A DNA stretch of 64,000 bases, from the NCBI GenBank assembly GCA_900471925.1, contig UCGV01000021.1:1-64000 (forward strand), given 5' to 3'. A program made the position numbers and the translations under genes. Below, in pieces: positions 44,911-54,621 of the stretch. The notes under the pieces are model-generated. The model saw only the letters and a list, made by a program, of their open reading frames with translations, had not been told where the DNA came from and searched no databases. Within the stretch, counting starts at the first letter, position 1. The number at the start of each line of letters is the position of its first letter. The DNA comes from Hyphomicrobiales bacterium. Lineage in GTDB: Bacteria; Pseudomonadota; Alphaproteobacteria; Rhizobiales; Rhizobiaceae.

Positions 44911-45843
44911 TTAGGCTTCGAGTGGCGGCAGATGCTGCTCGATGAGCGCGCGCAGGTGCGCATGCTGTTCCGGCAGCTTCAGTGCCTCGCCCAGATGGGC
45001 CGTATCCTCGTCACGGTCAAAGCCGGGCTCGTTCGTGGCGATCTCGAACAACACGCCACCCGGCGTGCGGAAATAGATTGCCCAGAAATAGTCACGGTCG
45101 ATCACCGGCGTGACCTGATAGCCGGTATCCATCAGCGCCTTGCGGACTTCGAGCTGCTTTTCGCGGTTCTCGACGGCGAAGGCAACGTGATGGACGGAGC
45201 CGGCACCCGGCAGCGCCCGAGCGATATTGGGCATCGTTTCGAGATCGACGAGATGAGCGCCGTTGCCACCGGGCATGATCAGCCGCTTGACGCCATCCCG
45301 TTCTTCCTGGACTTCATAGCCCATGAACTTCAAGAGTTCGGAGGTCGCGCCATCGTCTCTCAGCCGCATGGCGACGGAGTGGAAGCCTCTGATCGCGTGA
45401 TCCTCGCTGATGCCACCATGCGTCCACGGAGCCCGCTCATCATTGTCGATCTCGACGAGCGCGAAGCCGTCGCCGTCGGGGCCGGCAAAATTCAGCCGCT
45501 TTTCACCGAATGTTTCTTCCGCCTTCAGCCCGCCAGCATTGAGCTTCGTCAGGCGATCGCTCCAAAATCCAAGCGAACCCTTGGGAACCGAAAAGACCGT
45601 CGTTCCGACTTCGCCCGTGCCCGGACGACCTTGCGGCATCTTCGGGAACGGGAAATAGGTCATGATCGTGCCTGGCGCACCGGTCTCGTCACCGTAGTAG
45701 AGATGATAGACATCAGGAGCGTCGAAATTGACGGTCTTCTTGACGCGGCGCAGGCCGAGCACATTGGTGAAGAACTGGTTGTTTGTCCGTGCATCTCCTG
45801 CCATCGACGTGACGTGATGCAGACCCTTGATTTGATCGAGCAT
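44911..45843 (-). CDS. Ring-cleaving dioxygenase, glyoxalase/VOC family (MhqO-like)
   Basis: 310 residues, two paired VOC domains. Metal-ligand regions are visible as IKGLHHVTSMAGD (His), AGSVHHVAFAVENRE (His) and GGVLFEIATNEPGF (Glu). Members cleave hydroquinone-type rings. ATG 45843 follows AAAGGG; the open frame to 45933 is not needed. It is an operon with the esterase just downstream. Confidence 0.9.
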   Translation of the reverse strand: MLDQIKGLHHVTSMAGDARTNNQFFTNVLGLRRVKKTVNFDAPDVYHLYYGDETGAPGTIMTYFPFPKMPQGRPGTGEVGTTVFSVPKGSLGFWSDRLTKLNAGGLKAEETFGEKRLNFAGPDGDGFALVEIDNDERAPWTHGGISEDHAIRGFHSVAMRLRDDGATSELLKFMGYEVQEERDGVKRLIMPGGNGAHLVDLETMPNIARALPGAGSVHHVAFAVENREKQLEVRKALMDTGYQVTPVIDRDYFWAIYFRTPGGVLFEIATNEPGFDRDEDTAHLGEALKLPEQHAHLRALIEQHLPPLEA

Positions 45844-45971
45844 TTGAGACCCTTTCTGCCCGCAGCAACCGGGCTTTCGATGGGTCATAAATGAGCCTTT
45901 GGAGCCTTTTCTCATAGCCCGACAAGGCGACACGCATTGTCTCTATTTTGTGAACAACAAAACTGAAGTGT

Positions 45972-46664
45972 TCACGGATTGGCTGGGAGTTGCCAATCTA
46001 TCTCCTCGCGTCCGTGCGCGCGCAGGAAGGTATTTGCCTTGGAGAAATGCCGCGATCCGAAAAAACCGTTATGTGCCGAGAGTGGCGACGGATGGGGCGC
46101 CTTCAACACAAGATGCCGTTGCGTATCCACAAAAGCTGCCTTCTTCTGAGCATAAGAGCCCCACAGCATGAAAACGACGGCGTCGCATTCATCGTTGACC
46201 TTGCGGATGACGGCATCGGTAAACCGCTCCCAGCCCTTGCCCTGATGGGAGGCCGCCTGTGCCTCCTCGACCGTCAGCACGCTGTTGAGCAAAAGCACAC
46301 CCTGCTGGGCCCAATGTTCCAGGAAGCCATGCCTTGCCCGCGGAATACCCAGATCCGTCTCCATCTCCTTATAGATGTTGACGAGTGAAGGCGGAATGCG
46401 CACGCCAGGCCGCACGCTGAAGCACAGCCCGTGCGCTTGTCCTGCGCCATGATAAGGATCCTGCCCGAGGATGACGACCTTGACTTGCTCAAGCGGCGTC
46501 AGGTCGAGCGCGCGGAAATATTCGCTGCCTTTGGGGAAAATCGGCCGGCCGAGTTCTCTCTGCTCCAGCAGGAAGGCTTTCAGCTGCTGCATGTACGGAC
46601 TTGAAAATTCCGGGTCGAGAGCGGCCTTCCAGCTCTCTTCCAGAGTGACGGACGTCTCGCTCAC
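45972..46664 (-). CDS. ung: Uracil-DNA glycosylase
   Basis: 230 residues, family 1 UDG. The water-activating loop VILGQDPYHGAGQAHGLCFS and the minor-groove loop KAPHPSPLSAHNGFFG are intact, as is LLLNSVLTVEEAQ. It removes uracil from DNA in base-excision repair. Monocistronic, with a 289-bp upstream region (46665-46953) shared with the divergent phosphomannomutase gene. Confidence 0.97.
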   Translation of the reverse strand: MSETSVTLEESWKAALDPEFSSPYMQQLKAFLLEQRELGRPIFPKGSEYFRALDLTPLEQVKVVILGQDPYHGAGQAHGLCFSVRPGVRIPPSLVNIYKEMETDLGIPRARHGFLEHWAQQGVLLLNSVLTVEEAQAASHQGKGWERFTDAVIRKVNDECDAVVFMLWGSYAQKKAAFVDTQRHLVLKAPHPSPLSAHNGFFGSRHFSKANTFLRAHGREEIDWQLPANP

Positions 46665-46953
46665 GACGCAAACCTCCCGGCTCGATGCAACTCATTTCTG
46701 AAAGCCGTTCTAGCAAAAATGCTTTCAGCCGCAATACGCAACACTTGCATCGGATATTCTTCATCTCGCAAAAGCGAAGGACTGTCATAAAATGGATATT
46801 CATTAATATTAGCAAAAACCCTGGTAACGATGCGGAAATGATGGCAATACTTCGCTTATGCCGCTGACCGGTTTAACTATGTCCCGATTTTGCTGTTTAC
46901 CCAAGCAAATCAGCACAGTAGAAACGGTAGTTCAAAGCGCGAGGGTGTTTCGC

Positions 46954-48378
46954 ATGAAGTTTGGGACAAGCGGCCTTCGGGGTCTGTCGGCGGATCTCAA
47001 AGGGCGCCCGTCGGCGCTCTATGCCACGGCCTTCGGCCGATATTTGCTGCAGAGCAAGAAGGCGCAGCCGGGTGATGCCATCTTGATCGGGCGCGACTAT
47101 CGCGACTCCAGCCCGGAGATCGCAGGCAATTGCGCCGGTGCTCTGGCGAGCCTCGGATTTAAAATCCTCGATTGCGGCAATGTCCCGACCCCGGCACTCG
47201 CACTTTATGGTCTTGAGCGAAACGCTGCGTGCCTGATGATTACAGGCTCGCATATTCCGGCGGATCGCAACGGCATCAAGTTCTACCGCCCGGACGGCGA
47301 AATAGACAAAGCGGACGAAGCCGCCATCACGCAGTTTGCGGCTGAAATCGAAGCCTCTGGCGAGACTGTCGTCAGCACTCCTGCCGATGCGGAAGATCAT
47401 TCTGCTCCGTGCCTGCAGCTGTTTTTCGAACGCAACGCCGCCCTCCTGCCGGCTGCCACCTTTGCCGGCATAAGAATCGGTGTCTATCAGCACAGCACAG
47501 TCGCCCGCGATCTGATGGTGGATATCCTTGCCCACTACGGCGCCGAAGTCATCTCGCTTGGCCGCTCGGAGACTTTTATCCCCGTCGATACCGAAGCTGT
47601 TTCTGAAGAGACGATTGCGCTTTTGAAGGGCTGGGCATCGACACACAGCCTTGATGCGATCGTTTCCACCGATGGCGATGGTGATCGTCCCCTCGTTGCA
47701 GACGAGACCGGAACGCCGCTGCGCGGCGATCTCCTTGGGCTGATTGCAGCAAATTTCTTGGGCGCCGGTACCGTCGTCACCCCCGTCACCTCCAATTCCG
47801 GCATTGAGGCGGCTGGCCCCTTCACAGTTATCCGGACCCGTGTCGGCTCACCCTTTGTCATTGCCGGCATGGAAGATGCAGTTGCCGCCGGCAAGGATCT
47901 CGTCATGGGGTTCGAGGCGAATGGCGGCATGCTGATGGCAACACGCTTCGACATCAACGGCCGCAACGTCCGGGCATTGCCGACGCGTGATTGCTTCATG
48001 CCGATGCTGGCGGCCCTGTCGCTTGCCGCAATCCGCAAACAGCCGCTTTCGGTCGTTGCAGCGTCCTACAAGCTGCCCTTCGCGGCAGCTGATCGTCTTG
48101 AGAATTTCCCTGTCGAAACCAGCGCCGCCTTGATGGCCTATCTGCGCGGCTCCGACGCAAATCTTTCAGAATTTCTGCGGCCCATCGGCGATGTCGGCTC
48201 AAAAAGCGATATCGATGGATTGCGTGTGACCTTGCGCGATGGTCGCATCATTCATTTTCGCCCTTCGGGTAACGCGCCGGAAATGCGCTGTTATGTAGAA
48301 GCGGCAGACGAGTCCGCCGCCTTAGAACTTTTGGCTGCGGGATTGACCAGAATTAAGCGCTGGGCAGAAGCCCGCTAA
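46954..48378 (+). CDS. manB: Phosphomannomutase (NoeK-like)
   Basis: 474 residues. Alpha-D-phosphohexomutase motifs are all present: phosphoserine loop CLMITGSHIPADRNG, metal loop VSTDGDGDRPLVAD, sugar loop MGFEANGGMLM and phosphate loop FRPSGNAPEMR. It converts mannose-6-P to mannose-1-P for the next enzyme. ATG 46954 (MKFGTSGLRGL) is the family start; the upstream open frame is ignored. Size and pairing match the NoeK/NoeJ proteins of Rhizobium NGR234, but it may equally serve LPS or EPS mannose. Confidence 0.92.
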   Translation: MKFGTSGLRGLSADLKGRPSALYATAFGRYLLQSKKAQPGDAILIGRDYRDSSPEIAGNCAGALASLGFKILDCGNVPTPALALYGLERNAACLMITGSHIPADRNGIKFYRPDGEIDKADEAAITQFAAEIEASGETVVSTPADAEDHSAPCLQLFFERNAALLPAATFAGIRIGVYQHSTVARDLMVDILAHYGAEVISLGRSETFIPVDTEAVSEETIALLKGWASTHSLDAIVSTDGDGDRPLVADETGTPLRGDLLGLIAANFLGAGTVVTPVTSNSGIEAAGPFTVIRTRVGSPFVIAGMEDAVAAGKDLVMGFEANGGMLMATRFDINGRNVRALPTRDCFMPMLAALSLAAIRKQPLSVVAASYKLPFAAADRLENFPVETSAALMAYLRGSDANLSEFLRPIGDVGSKSDIDGLRVTLRDGRIIHFRPSGNAPEMRCYVEAADESAALELLAAGLTRIKRWAEAR

Positions 48379-48420
48379 GCATGTGAAAATTTGGCCGTTC
48401 ATTTCGAGGAAGAGCACACT

Positions 48421-49848
48421 ATGACACAGAAAATCGTCCCCGTGATCATGGCCGGTGGCAAGGGTACGCGCCTTTGGCCGCTCTCGCGCGCAACTGCGCC
48501 GAAGCAGTTCATCCAGTTCGTCGGGGATAAGACGCTGTTTCAGGAAACCCTGGTCCGCGTTGCCGATCCTGCGCTTTACGAAGCACCAATCGTCGTGACG
48601 AATGAGGATTTTCGCTTCCTTGTTGCCGAGCAGGCGCGTGAGCTCGACATCCCGCTCGCAGCGGTTCTGCTCGAACCCGTCGCGCGCAACACCGCTGCAG
48701 CAGTGGCCGCAGCGGCAACCCTCGCCGTCGAACATTTCGGCAAGGATGCGATCGTGCAGATGCTTGCGTCCGATCACGAGATCCTCGCCGACGAAGCCTA
48801 TTTCGACGCCATCCGTATAGCGCGCGACGCCGCCGCCAAGGGCAAGCTCGTGACCTTCGGCATCTCACCTACGGAGCCCGCCACCGGCTACGGCTATATA
48901 GAGGCGGGCAAGCAACTCTCTGGCGGCTTGCACGAGGTCAAGCGCTTCGTCGAAAAGCCGATCCGCGAAAAAGCCGAGGAAATGCTGGCCGCCGGCGGTT
49001 TCTACTGGAACTCCGGCATCTTCATGTTTCCTGTTGCGGAGCTGCTTTCCGAAATGGAGGAGTATGCGCCGGATGTGCTCAAAGCTGCCGGCAAGGCGGT
49101 TTCCAAAGCGACACGCGACCTGGACTTCACACGCCTCGATGCAGAACACTTTGCAAAGAGCCCCGATATTTCCATCGATTATGCAATCATGGAAAAGACG
49201 TCCAAGGCGGCGGTCGTACCTTCAGCCTTCAAATGGTCGGACCTCGGCAGCTGGGATGCAGTGTGGAAAACCGGCGTTCAGGATGAAAACGGCAACATCG
49301 CTGCCGCCAACACCACTGTTGTGAACACAAGAAATTCGCTTGTGATGACCCACGGCGTGCATCTCGCCGTCCAGGGTATGGATGATGTCGCCGTTGTTGC
49401 CAGTGAGGATGCCGTCTACGTCGGCCCGTTGAAGGATAGCCAGGACGTCGGCAAGCTGGTCAAGCTGCTGGCCGGGCAGAAGAAGACATCGAAGCTGACG
49501 GAAACGCACCCCACCTCCTATCGTCCATGGGGCGGCTATACTTCGATCTTCAACGGCGATCGTTTCCAGGTGAAGCGGATTTTCGTGACGCCGGGCAAGA
49601 AGCTGTCGCTGCAGAAGCACCATCACCGCTCCGAACACTGGATTGTCGTGAAGGGGACCGCGGAGGTCACGATCGGCGACAACGTCCAGATGTTACGAGA
49701 AAACGAGTCGGTTTACATCCCGCTTGGCGAGGTTCATCGCCTTTCAAATCCAGGCAAGATTCTGCTCGAACTCATTGAAGTTCAGACGGGCTCCTACCTC
49801 GGTGAGGACGACATTATACGCATCGTCGATGAGTTTGGGCGTTCGTAA
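48421..49848 (+). CDS. manC: Mannose-1-phosphate guanylyltransferase/mannose-6-phosphate isomerase
   Basis: 475 residues, bifunctional AlgA/ManC type. The N-terminal pyrophosphorylase has VIMAGGKGTRLWPLSR and the FVEKP motif; the C-terminal cupin isomerase (from about 350) has RPWGGYTSI, GKKLSLQKHHHRSEHWIVVK and YIPLGEVHRLSNPG. It makes GDP-mannose. It starts 43 bp after the phosphomannomutase gene behind GAGGAAG, forming an operon. Confidence 0.95.
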   Translation: MTQKIVPVIMAGGKGTRLWPLSRATAPKQFIQFVGDKTLFQETLVRVADPALYEAPIVVTNEDFRFLVAEQARELDIPLAAVLLEPVARNTAAAVAAAATLAVEHFGKDAIVQMLASDHEILADEAYFDAIRIARDAAAKGKLVTFGISPTEPATGYGYIEAGKQLSGGLHEVKRFVEKPIREKAEEMLAAGGFYWNSGIFMFPVAELLSEMEEYAPDVLKAAGKAVSKATRDLDFTRLDAEHFAKSPDISIDYAIMEKTSKAAVVPSAFKWSDLGSWDAVWKTGVQDENGNIAAANTTVVNTRNSLVMTHGVHLAVQGMDDVAVVASEDAVYVGPLKDSQDVGKLVKLLAGQKKTSKLTETHPTSYRPWGGYTSIFNGDRFQVKRIFVTPGKKLSLQKHHHRSEHWIVVKGTAEVTIGDNVQMLRENESVYIPLGEVHRLSNPGKILLELIEVQTGSYLGEDDIIRIVDEFGRS

Positions 49849-49936
49849 TTCCCATTTTTAGCACCCATTTGCGCTTGATTTGTTGCGTTGCAACATATAG
49901 CGAAAACGGGGCTAATATTGAACTGGAGATAACTTC

Positions 49937-51253
49937 ATGCGTATCGTTATGATTGGTTCTGGTTATGTAGGATTGGTGTCTGGCGCCTGCTTCGCCGACT
50001 TTGGTCACCATGTGACCTGCGTTGATAAATCCGAGGCAAAGATTGTGGCTCTGGAAGCCGGCGAGGTGCCGATCTTCGAACCGGGTCTTGACGCCATCAT
50101 CCAGCAGAACCGCAGCGCAGGTCGCCTTGATTTCTCCACTAACCTCGACCCGTCGGTCGGCGACGCCGACGTCGTCTTCATTGCCGTCGGCACACCGTCA
50201 CGTCGTGGCGACGGGCATGCGGACTTGAGCTATGTCTACGCGGCTGCGCGAGAAATCGCCGCGGCCGTCCAGGGATTCACAGTTGTCGTGACGAAGTCTA
50301 CAGTCCCTGTTGGCACAGGTGATGAGATCGAACGGATCTTCCGCGAAGAGTTTCCGGACAAGGATATCGCCGTCGTCTCCAACCCTGAATTCCTGCGGGA
50401 AGGTGCGGCTATCACCGATTTCAAGCGTCCCGACCGTATCGTGATCGGCACCGAGGACGGACGCGCGATCGAAGTCATGCGCGAAGTCTATCGCCCGCTC
50501 TATCTCAATGAGGCGCCGCTTTACTTCTGCGAACGCCGCACTTCTGAACTTATCAAATACGCTGCCAATGCCTTCCTCGCGATGAAGATCACCTTCATCA
50601 ACGAGATCGCAGACCTTTCGGAAAAGATTGGGGCAGACGTCCAGAAGGTCGCCAAGGGTATCGGCATGGACAAGCGCATCGGCGACAAGTTCTTGCACGC
50701 CGGCCCAGGCTATGGTGGTTCCTGCTTCCCGAAGGATACCTTGGCCCTCGTCAAGACAGCACAGGATTTCGACAGCCCGGTCCGCCTGATCGAGACCACC
50801 GTTGCGATCAATGACAATCGCAAGCGCGCCATGGGCCGCAAGGTTATTGCGGCATGCGATGGCGATGTTCGCGGCAAGAAAATTGCCCTCCTCGGACTGA
50901 CCTTCAAGCCGAACACAGACGACATGCGTGACGCGCCGTCAATCACCATCGTTCAGGCGCTGCTCGATGGCGGCGCCTCGGTGCACGCCTACGATCCTGA
51001 AGGTATGGATGCCGCTAAGGCTGTCCTTGGCGCGGTCACTTACGGCAAGGACCCTTACGAGATCGCGGCCAACGCCGACGCAGTCGTAATTGTCACCGAA
51101 TGGGAAGAATTCCGTGCGCTGGACTTCACGCGACTGAAGTCGCTGATGAAGGCTCCTGTCATGGTGGATCTCCGAAACATCTATTCGTTGAGTGACGTAG
51201 TGAAATACGGATTTGAGTATTTTGCCGTCGGACGGAAGTCGCAAAAGCAATAA
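49937..51253 (+). CDS. ugd: UDP-glucose 6-dehydrogenase
   Basis: 438 residues. It has the NAD-binding MIGSGYVGLVSGACFADFGH, the substrate helix EFLREGAAITDF, the catalytic Cys in GYGGSCFPKDTLAL and the C-terminal LLGLTFKPNTDDMRDAPS. It oxidises UDP-glucose to UDP-glucuronate, the likely donor for the PssD/PssE pair. GGAGAT lies 9 bp before the ATG, and a strong terminator follows at 51320. Called rkpK or exo5 in other rhizobia. Confidence 0.95.
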   Translation: MRIVMIGSGYVGLVSGACFADFGHHVTCVDKSEAKIVALEAGEVPIFEPGLDAIIQQNRSAGRLDFSTNLDPSVGDADVVFIAVGTPSRRGDGHADLSYVYAAAREIAAAVQGFTVVVTKSTVPVGTGDEIERIFREEFPDKDIAVVSNPEFLREGAAITDFKRPDRIVIGTEDGRAIEVMREVYRPLYLNEAPLYFCERRTSELIKYAANAFLAMKITFINEIADLSEKIGADVQKVAKGIGMDKRIGDKFLHAGPGYGGSCFPKDTLALVKTAQDFDSPVRLIETTVAINDNRKRAMGRKVIAACDGDVRGKKIALLGLTFKPNTDDMRDAPSITIVQALLDGGASVHAYDPEGMDAAKAVLGAVTYGKDPYEIAANADAVVIVTEWEEFRALDFTRLKSLMKAPVMVDLRNIYSLSDVVKYGFEYFAVGRKSQKQ

Positions 51254-51548
51254 GCACGGCTCCTTTCAAGTTGACGATACACTTATAGAGAGCGGCGGCG
51301 CCAGCCATTGCCATGCAACAAGACGACAGGCATCAACGCCTGTCGTCTTTTCAGTTTGTGACGCTAGGGGACGTGTCTGTTGATGCTTGGCCTTCGCCGC
51401 TATGTCGATCAGCCGATCCTCAAGTTCATGTCCGGGAGACGCGCCGCCGATTTGACACTACGAAGTCGCGTCTCTGCGGCGTTTGGGACTCTTGCCAGGA
51501 TATGGAATGCGGAGTTTGATCCAGCGGTAGCTGTTATGACGAAAGGCT
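51254..51548. other. Intergenic 295 bp downstream of ugd
   Basis: Holds the ugd terminator; beyond 51355 short frames are open on both strands without start signals. Confidence 0.35.
51320..51352 (+). terminator. Rho-independent terminator of the manB-manC-ugd block
   Basis: Perfect 12-bp stem AAGACGACAGGC / GCCTGTCGTCTT with loop ATCAAC and a trailing T-run, 66 bp after the ugd stop. Confidence 0.9.
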
Positions 51549-51980
51549 ATGGCCATGTTGCGGCTTTTGCTCCCGATCGCGATCCTTTTCGCCCCTCAGG
51601 CCCATGCGCATGCCCAGCCGCTGGTAACTAGCAGATGCGCCGACGCTTCCGATCCCGTTGGATGCGAGCAAAGACGAAGCGAATTCCTGAATGATCTGCC
51701 CCAAGCGTTGAAAGGCGCGTATCTTCCTCAGCGGGAGCTCGCATTTTGTCTCATGTCAGGTTGCCGGGGTGCGGTTGCGATTGATCTTGTGCAGGCATGC
51801 GCCTGGTATCAGCTCATTGTCGAAAACAGTGCCGCCGACGTTACGGACAAAGAAAATCTCCGAAGCTATTGCAATGGGCTTGACGCAGGGAAAATGCAGG
51901 GGGCGCTTTCACTTGCAAAGAGGCTGCGTCATACTATTCACCAACACGAGCAGAAAAACGGTCTCGCGCCCATGAATTGA
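51549..51980 (+). CDS. Small secreted protein of unknown function
   Basis: 143 residues with a Sec signal peptide (LRLLLPIAILFAPQAHAHA) and four cysteines in the mature part (RCADA, GCEQR, FCLMSGCRG) plus ACAWYQL and YCNGL near the end. The helical spacing around ACAWYQLIVE resembles Sel1-type repeats but is too short to call. ATG 51549 or 51555. Convergent with the methyltransferase. Confidence 0.72.
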   Translation: MAMLRLLLPIAILFAPQAHAHAQPLVTSRCADASDPVGCEQRRSEFLNDLPQALKGAYLPQRELAFCLMSGCRGAVAIDLVQACAWYQLIVENSAADVTDKENLRSYCNGLDAGKMQGALSLAKRLRHTIHQHEQKNGLAPMN

Positions 51981-52031
51981 TTGGGCAGACCAAAACCATT
52001 GTTTATTTTCTCAATTATACTCGTTGCGCCC

Positions 52032-52664
52032 CTATTTCCTGGCAGCAACGAGCATAGACTTGGAAAATGGTGGGAAGCGTCCCAAGCCAGTGATGACGGT
52101 TGATTGAAATCCACTTCCCTCAAGCAATTGGGTGATGGTGGCCTTGGACCAGAATTTTATGTGGCCGTGATCACGCAATGGCATGAAATGCTCATCGAAC
52201 CTCCCTGTGAGCGCAAGCGCCAAGTTTTTCCAATAACCGTGATAGGGCGTTGAAAGAACAAATAAACCATTTGGCGCCAGGAGACTATAAGCCGTAGTGG
52301 CAAGCAACTTCGGACGATAAAGGTGCTCAACGACCTCCAGGGCCACGACAGCGTCCCACGTGCCAAAGCGTTCGGCCAATCGATCATCGTAGACGGACGC
52401 GTCCTCGAGTATCAGTTTTGGGTACTTCAGCCGCGCCTGGCGTAGAGCATCCTCTGACGGGTCTGTTGCGGTTACATCGAAACCCTCGTCAACGAGCCCC
52501 GCCGCAACATCTCCCGTCCCGCAGCCAATCTCGAAGACCCGTATGATTGATGGGTCCGTTCGCAGAACATTCACTAAGGGACCAAAAAGATATCCCATCG
52601 AACGATTGGGCTGCGCATGAACGTAGTCCGCTGCAGTGTCGCAATGCTTCCCAACATCTCCCAT
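52032..52664 (-). CDS. SAM-dependent class I methyltransferase, paralogue of 11457-12089
   Basis: 210 residues from ATG 52664, the same length as its paralogue. Motifs are FEIGCGTGDVAAGLVDEGF (SAM motif I), DVTATDPS, VVALEVVEHLYRP and the shared tail STPYHGYWKNLALALTGR with DHGHIKFWS. The N-terminus (AADYVHAQPNRSMGYLF) also matches the other copy. An upstream in-frame extension to 52781 is less likely. Being near the mannose and uronate genes, it may methylate a surface sugar (inference). Confidence 0.85.
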   Translation of the reverse strand: MGDVGKHCDTAADYVHAQPNRSMGYLFGPLVNVLRTDPSIIRVFEIGCGTGDVAAGLVDEGFDVTATDPSEDALRQARLKYPKLILEDASVYDDRLAERFGTWDAVVALEVVEHLYRPKLLATTAYSLLAPNGLFVLSTPYHGYWKNLALALTGRFDEHFMPLRDHGHIKFWSKATITQLLEGSGFQSTVITGLGRFPPFSKSMLVAARK

Positions 52665-52940
52665 ACTGGCCCCCGAGTATATATGGAGAAAGCAAAGGAT
52701 ACTGGTATCGATCGATACAGACAAATCTTGGGCGGACCGTAATATCCTCCGGTTGATACGTGCGAAGAAGCGCCATGCCAATCCGGGCCCCTCACACTGT
52801 TGAAGTCAAATCTTCAAGAAATTTTTGTTCTTTCGAAATAATCCATTTACACACAGAACGTGTGCGAGCCGCTCAGTGAAAGCTGGCCGGCTTGAAAATA
52901 TCGACGTGCGTATCGGGTAATAGCGCGCTACGGTCCGGCA

Positions 52941-53141
52941 ATGCGCATCTCTTGGTTTATTATTACAACCCTGACCAGTCTCATCATGTGGGCTGCTTTC
53001 TACTGGATCGCGGCAGAGTGGGTCGTTGACGTTATTCACCACGTTAGAACAGTTGGTCATTTCGGACATCCTGGCGACATGATCATGAGTTTCTTGCCGG
53101 GCAATCGCCTAGACATTTCGGCCCGTGGCCGGGAGACGTGA
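52941..53141 (+). CDS. Small membrane protein, MRIxW...SLxMW family
   Basis: 66 residues. The N-terminal helix MRISWFIITTLTSLIMWAAF resembles the small proteins at 58800-58952 and 61424-61513, sharing the SLxMWxxxF core. A soluble 40-residue tail (HFGHPGDMIMSFLPGN) follows. The ribosome binding site is weak. Function unknown; conservation of the motif among copies supports a real gene. Confidence 0.6.
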   Translation: MRISWFIITTLTSLIMWAAFYWIAAEWVVDVIHHVRTVGHFGHPGDMIMSFLPGNRLDISARGRET

Positions 53142-53538
53142 CGCATCTGCCGGGTGACAAGTGGAGCGCACACTGGTCGGGAAAAGAAACTATTGAGCTT
53201 GGAGTTCAGCCGTCCACGTCACGCCAAGGAGATGGCGGCCAGTTCACGGATGCGCAGAGCGATGCTTGCGCCGCCTTCACCGTCGGGCGGAATCCTGTGA
53301 CGGAGGCATTTTAATCTCTCTCAATTCTGCGCAGTGATCGATGTCATCTGAGATAACGCCTGTGGAAATGGACGTCATCCGAGAGCTTGCAAGATGCAAG
53401 AACTGGGACGAAGTTCTCCGAGAGCAGTATCGTCATAACGCCAAGCCTTATTGAGGGACGAGTTTTCAACCCTAGATGAGCGCGATCCGTTGATCGGAGA
53501 GCACTCCTTCGTACAGACAAACAAGGAGGACTAAAGAA

Positions 53539-53569
53539 AAAGGCTTACCCCAAGCCAGGGTAAGCCTTT
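53539..53569. terminator. Bidirectional hairpin terminator
   Basis: Perfect 12-bp stem AAAGGCTTACCC / GGGTAAGCCTTT, 7-nt loop, with A and T flanks on the two sides. Confidence 0.8.
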
Positions 53570-53826
53570 CGAGTTAGAGCTATGTCTTGCAAGGGACAGC
53601 GTAACGGAGTGCATCGCCGCAGTAAATGACAGTTTATTATATGTTATTTGTGGTTTGTATGAAATCTGGTCAGTCGACACGACGTTTCCGTGCGAGTGAA
53701 CAATTCCAATGCTTCTTTTCAGTTCAGTAATAAACTTTCATGATTTTCGTTTTGAAATACTACCCATACGGGTGAGGCTAATCAGCAACAATGCGCTGTA
53801 TTATAGTAAACCCCCAGTTAAAGTCT

Positions 53827-53855
53827 TTGACGGGATACTATCATCACCGATAATC
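53827..53855 (+). promoter_or_regulatory. Possible sigma-70 promoter of the second rapA-like gene
   Basis: TTGACG at 53827-53832 followed by a 17-bp spacer and ATAATC at 53850-53855, about 50 bp before the ATG. The -10 is weak; the arrangement mirrors that of the 34357 gene. Confidence 0.35.
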
Positions 53856-53904
53856 CATTCACGCGACCTTAGAGGGTCGATGGTATTCAGTTGAGGAGAT
53901 TACA

Positions 53905-54621
53905 ATGGCAAATCCCGTCGCGAATGATGACTTCGCAAGCTTCTCCGAGAACGACACAATCTCGGGCAATCTGTTGTCGAACGATGTCGGCGGCACAAAC
54001 GGCAACAAGTTCCTGCGCTTTTTCGACGGCGAAAGTGTGCTCGCCAAGAAGGCTGGTCAGGTCACTGACATCGAAGGTGAATTTGGTACGTTTCACGTCA
54101 AGGCGGACGGCACTTACACCTACACGCTTCATGAAGACGCAAAGGTGAATTTCACGAACGGTGAAACGCTCAGCGAGAAGATCACCTATAAAATTTCCGA
54201 CGGCTCGGGCAATACCGACGTTGCCGTCCTGCATCTCGACATCCACGGCGTGACTAATGGTCCAGTCGCAGTCAATGACGAATACACGTTCGGTGAAGAT
54301 GCGACTATTAGCGGAAATATCTTGGATAACGACAAGCCAGGCGATTATAACGGGAACACCTTTTTCCGTACAATGACTGGCACGAAGATCGCCGCCAATG
54401 GCGTTACTGACATCGACGGTCAGTACGGCACGTTCCACTTCAAGTCGGACGGCTCCTTCACCTACGACCTCGATCAGAGTGTCAAGGACTCTTTGGGCAG
54501 CGGTGACAGCGTCACCGAAGAACTGCGCTACTACAAGATTTCGGACGGCCTCGGCCACACCGATTCCGCAAAGCTCACGCTCCATATCGACGGCGCTGAC
54601 GCATCGCTCTTTGGCGTCTGA
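53905..54621 (+). CDS. RapA-like secreted protein with two cadherin-like (Ra/CHDL) domains
   Basis: 238 residues, two tandem Ra domains (about 1-117 and 118-233), each running from ND(D/E)-x-SFxExDTISGN through KFLRFFDG and GTFHVKADGTYTYTL to YKISDGSGNTDVA. It aligns along its whole length with 34357-35079. No signal peptide; expected to be exported by PrsDE and to bind EPS with calcium. GAGGAG precedes the ATG and a strong terminator follows, so it is monocistronic. Confidence 0.88.
   Translation: MANPVANDDFASFSENDTISGNLLSNDVGGTNGNKFLRFFDGESVLAKKAGQVTDIEGEFGTFHVKADGTYTYTLHEDAKVNFTNGETLSEKITYKISDGSGNTDVAVLHLDIHGVTNGPVAVNDEYTFGEDATISGNILDNDKPGDYNGNTFFRTMTGTKIAANGVTDIDGQYGTFHFKSDGSFTYDLDQSVKDSLGSGDSVTEELRYYKISDGLGHTDSAKLTLHIDGADASLFGV

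Larger units (their letters stand above)
53142..53904. other. Intergenic 763 bp upstream of the second rapA-like gene
   Basis: Contains a bidirectional hairpin (53539-53569) and an AT-rich promoter region (53590-53904). A 37-residue frame at 53341-53454 (MSSEITPVEMDVIREL...) looks protein-like but has no ribosome binding site. Nothing else is supported. Confidence 0.4.

Noticed and set aside
44126..45894. Plus-strand open frames of 209 and 380 residues
   Set aside because: Both are antisense to the esterase and dioxygenase genes, which carry full catalytic motifs.
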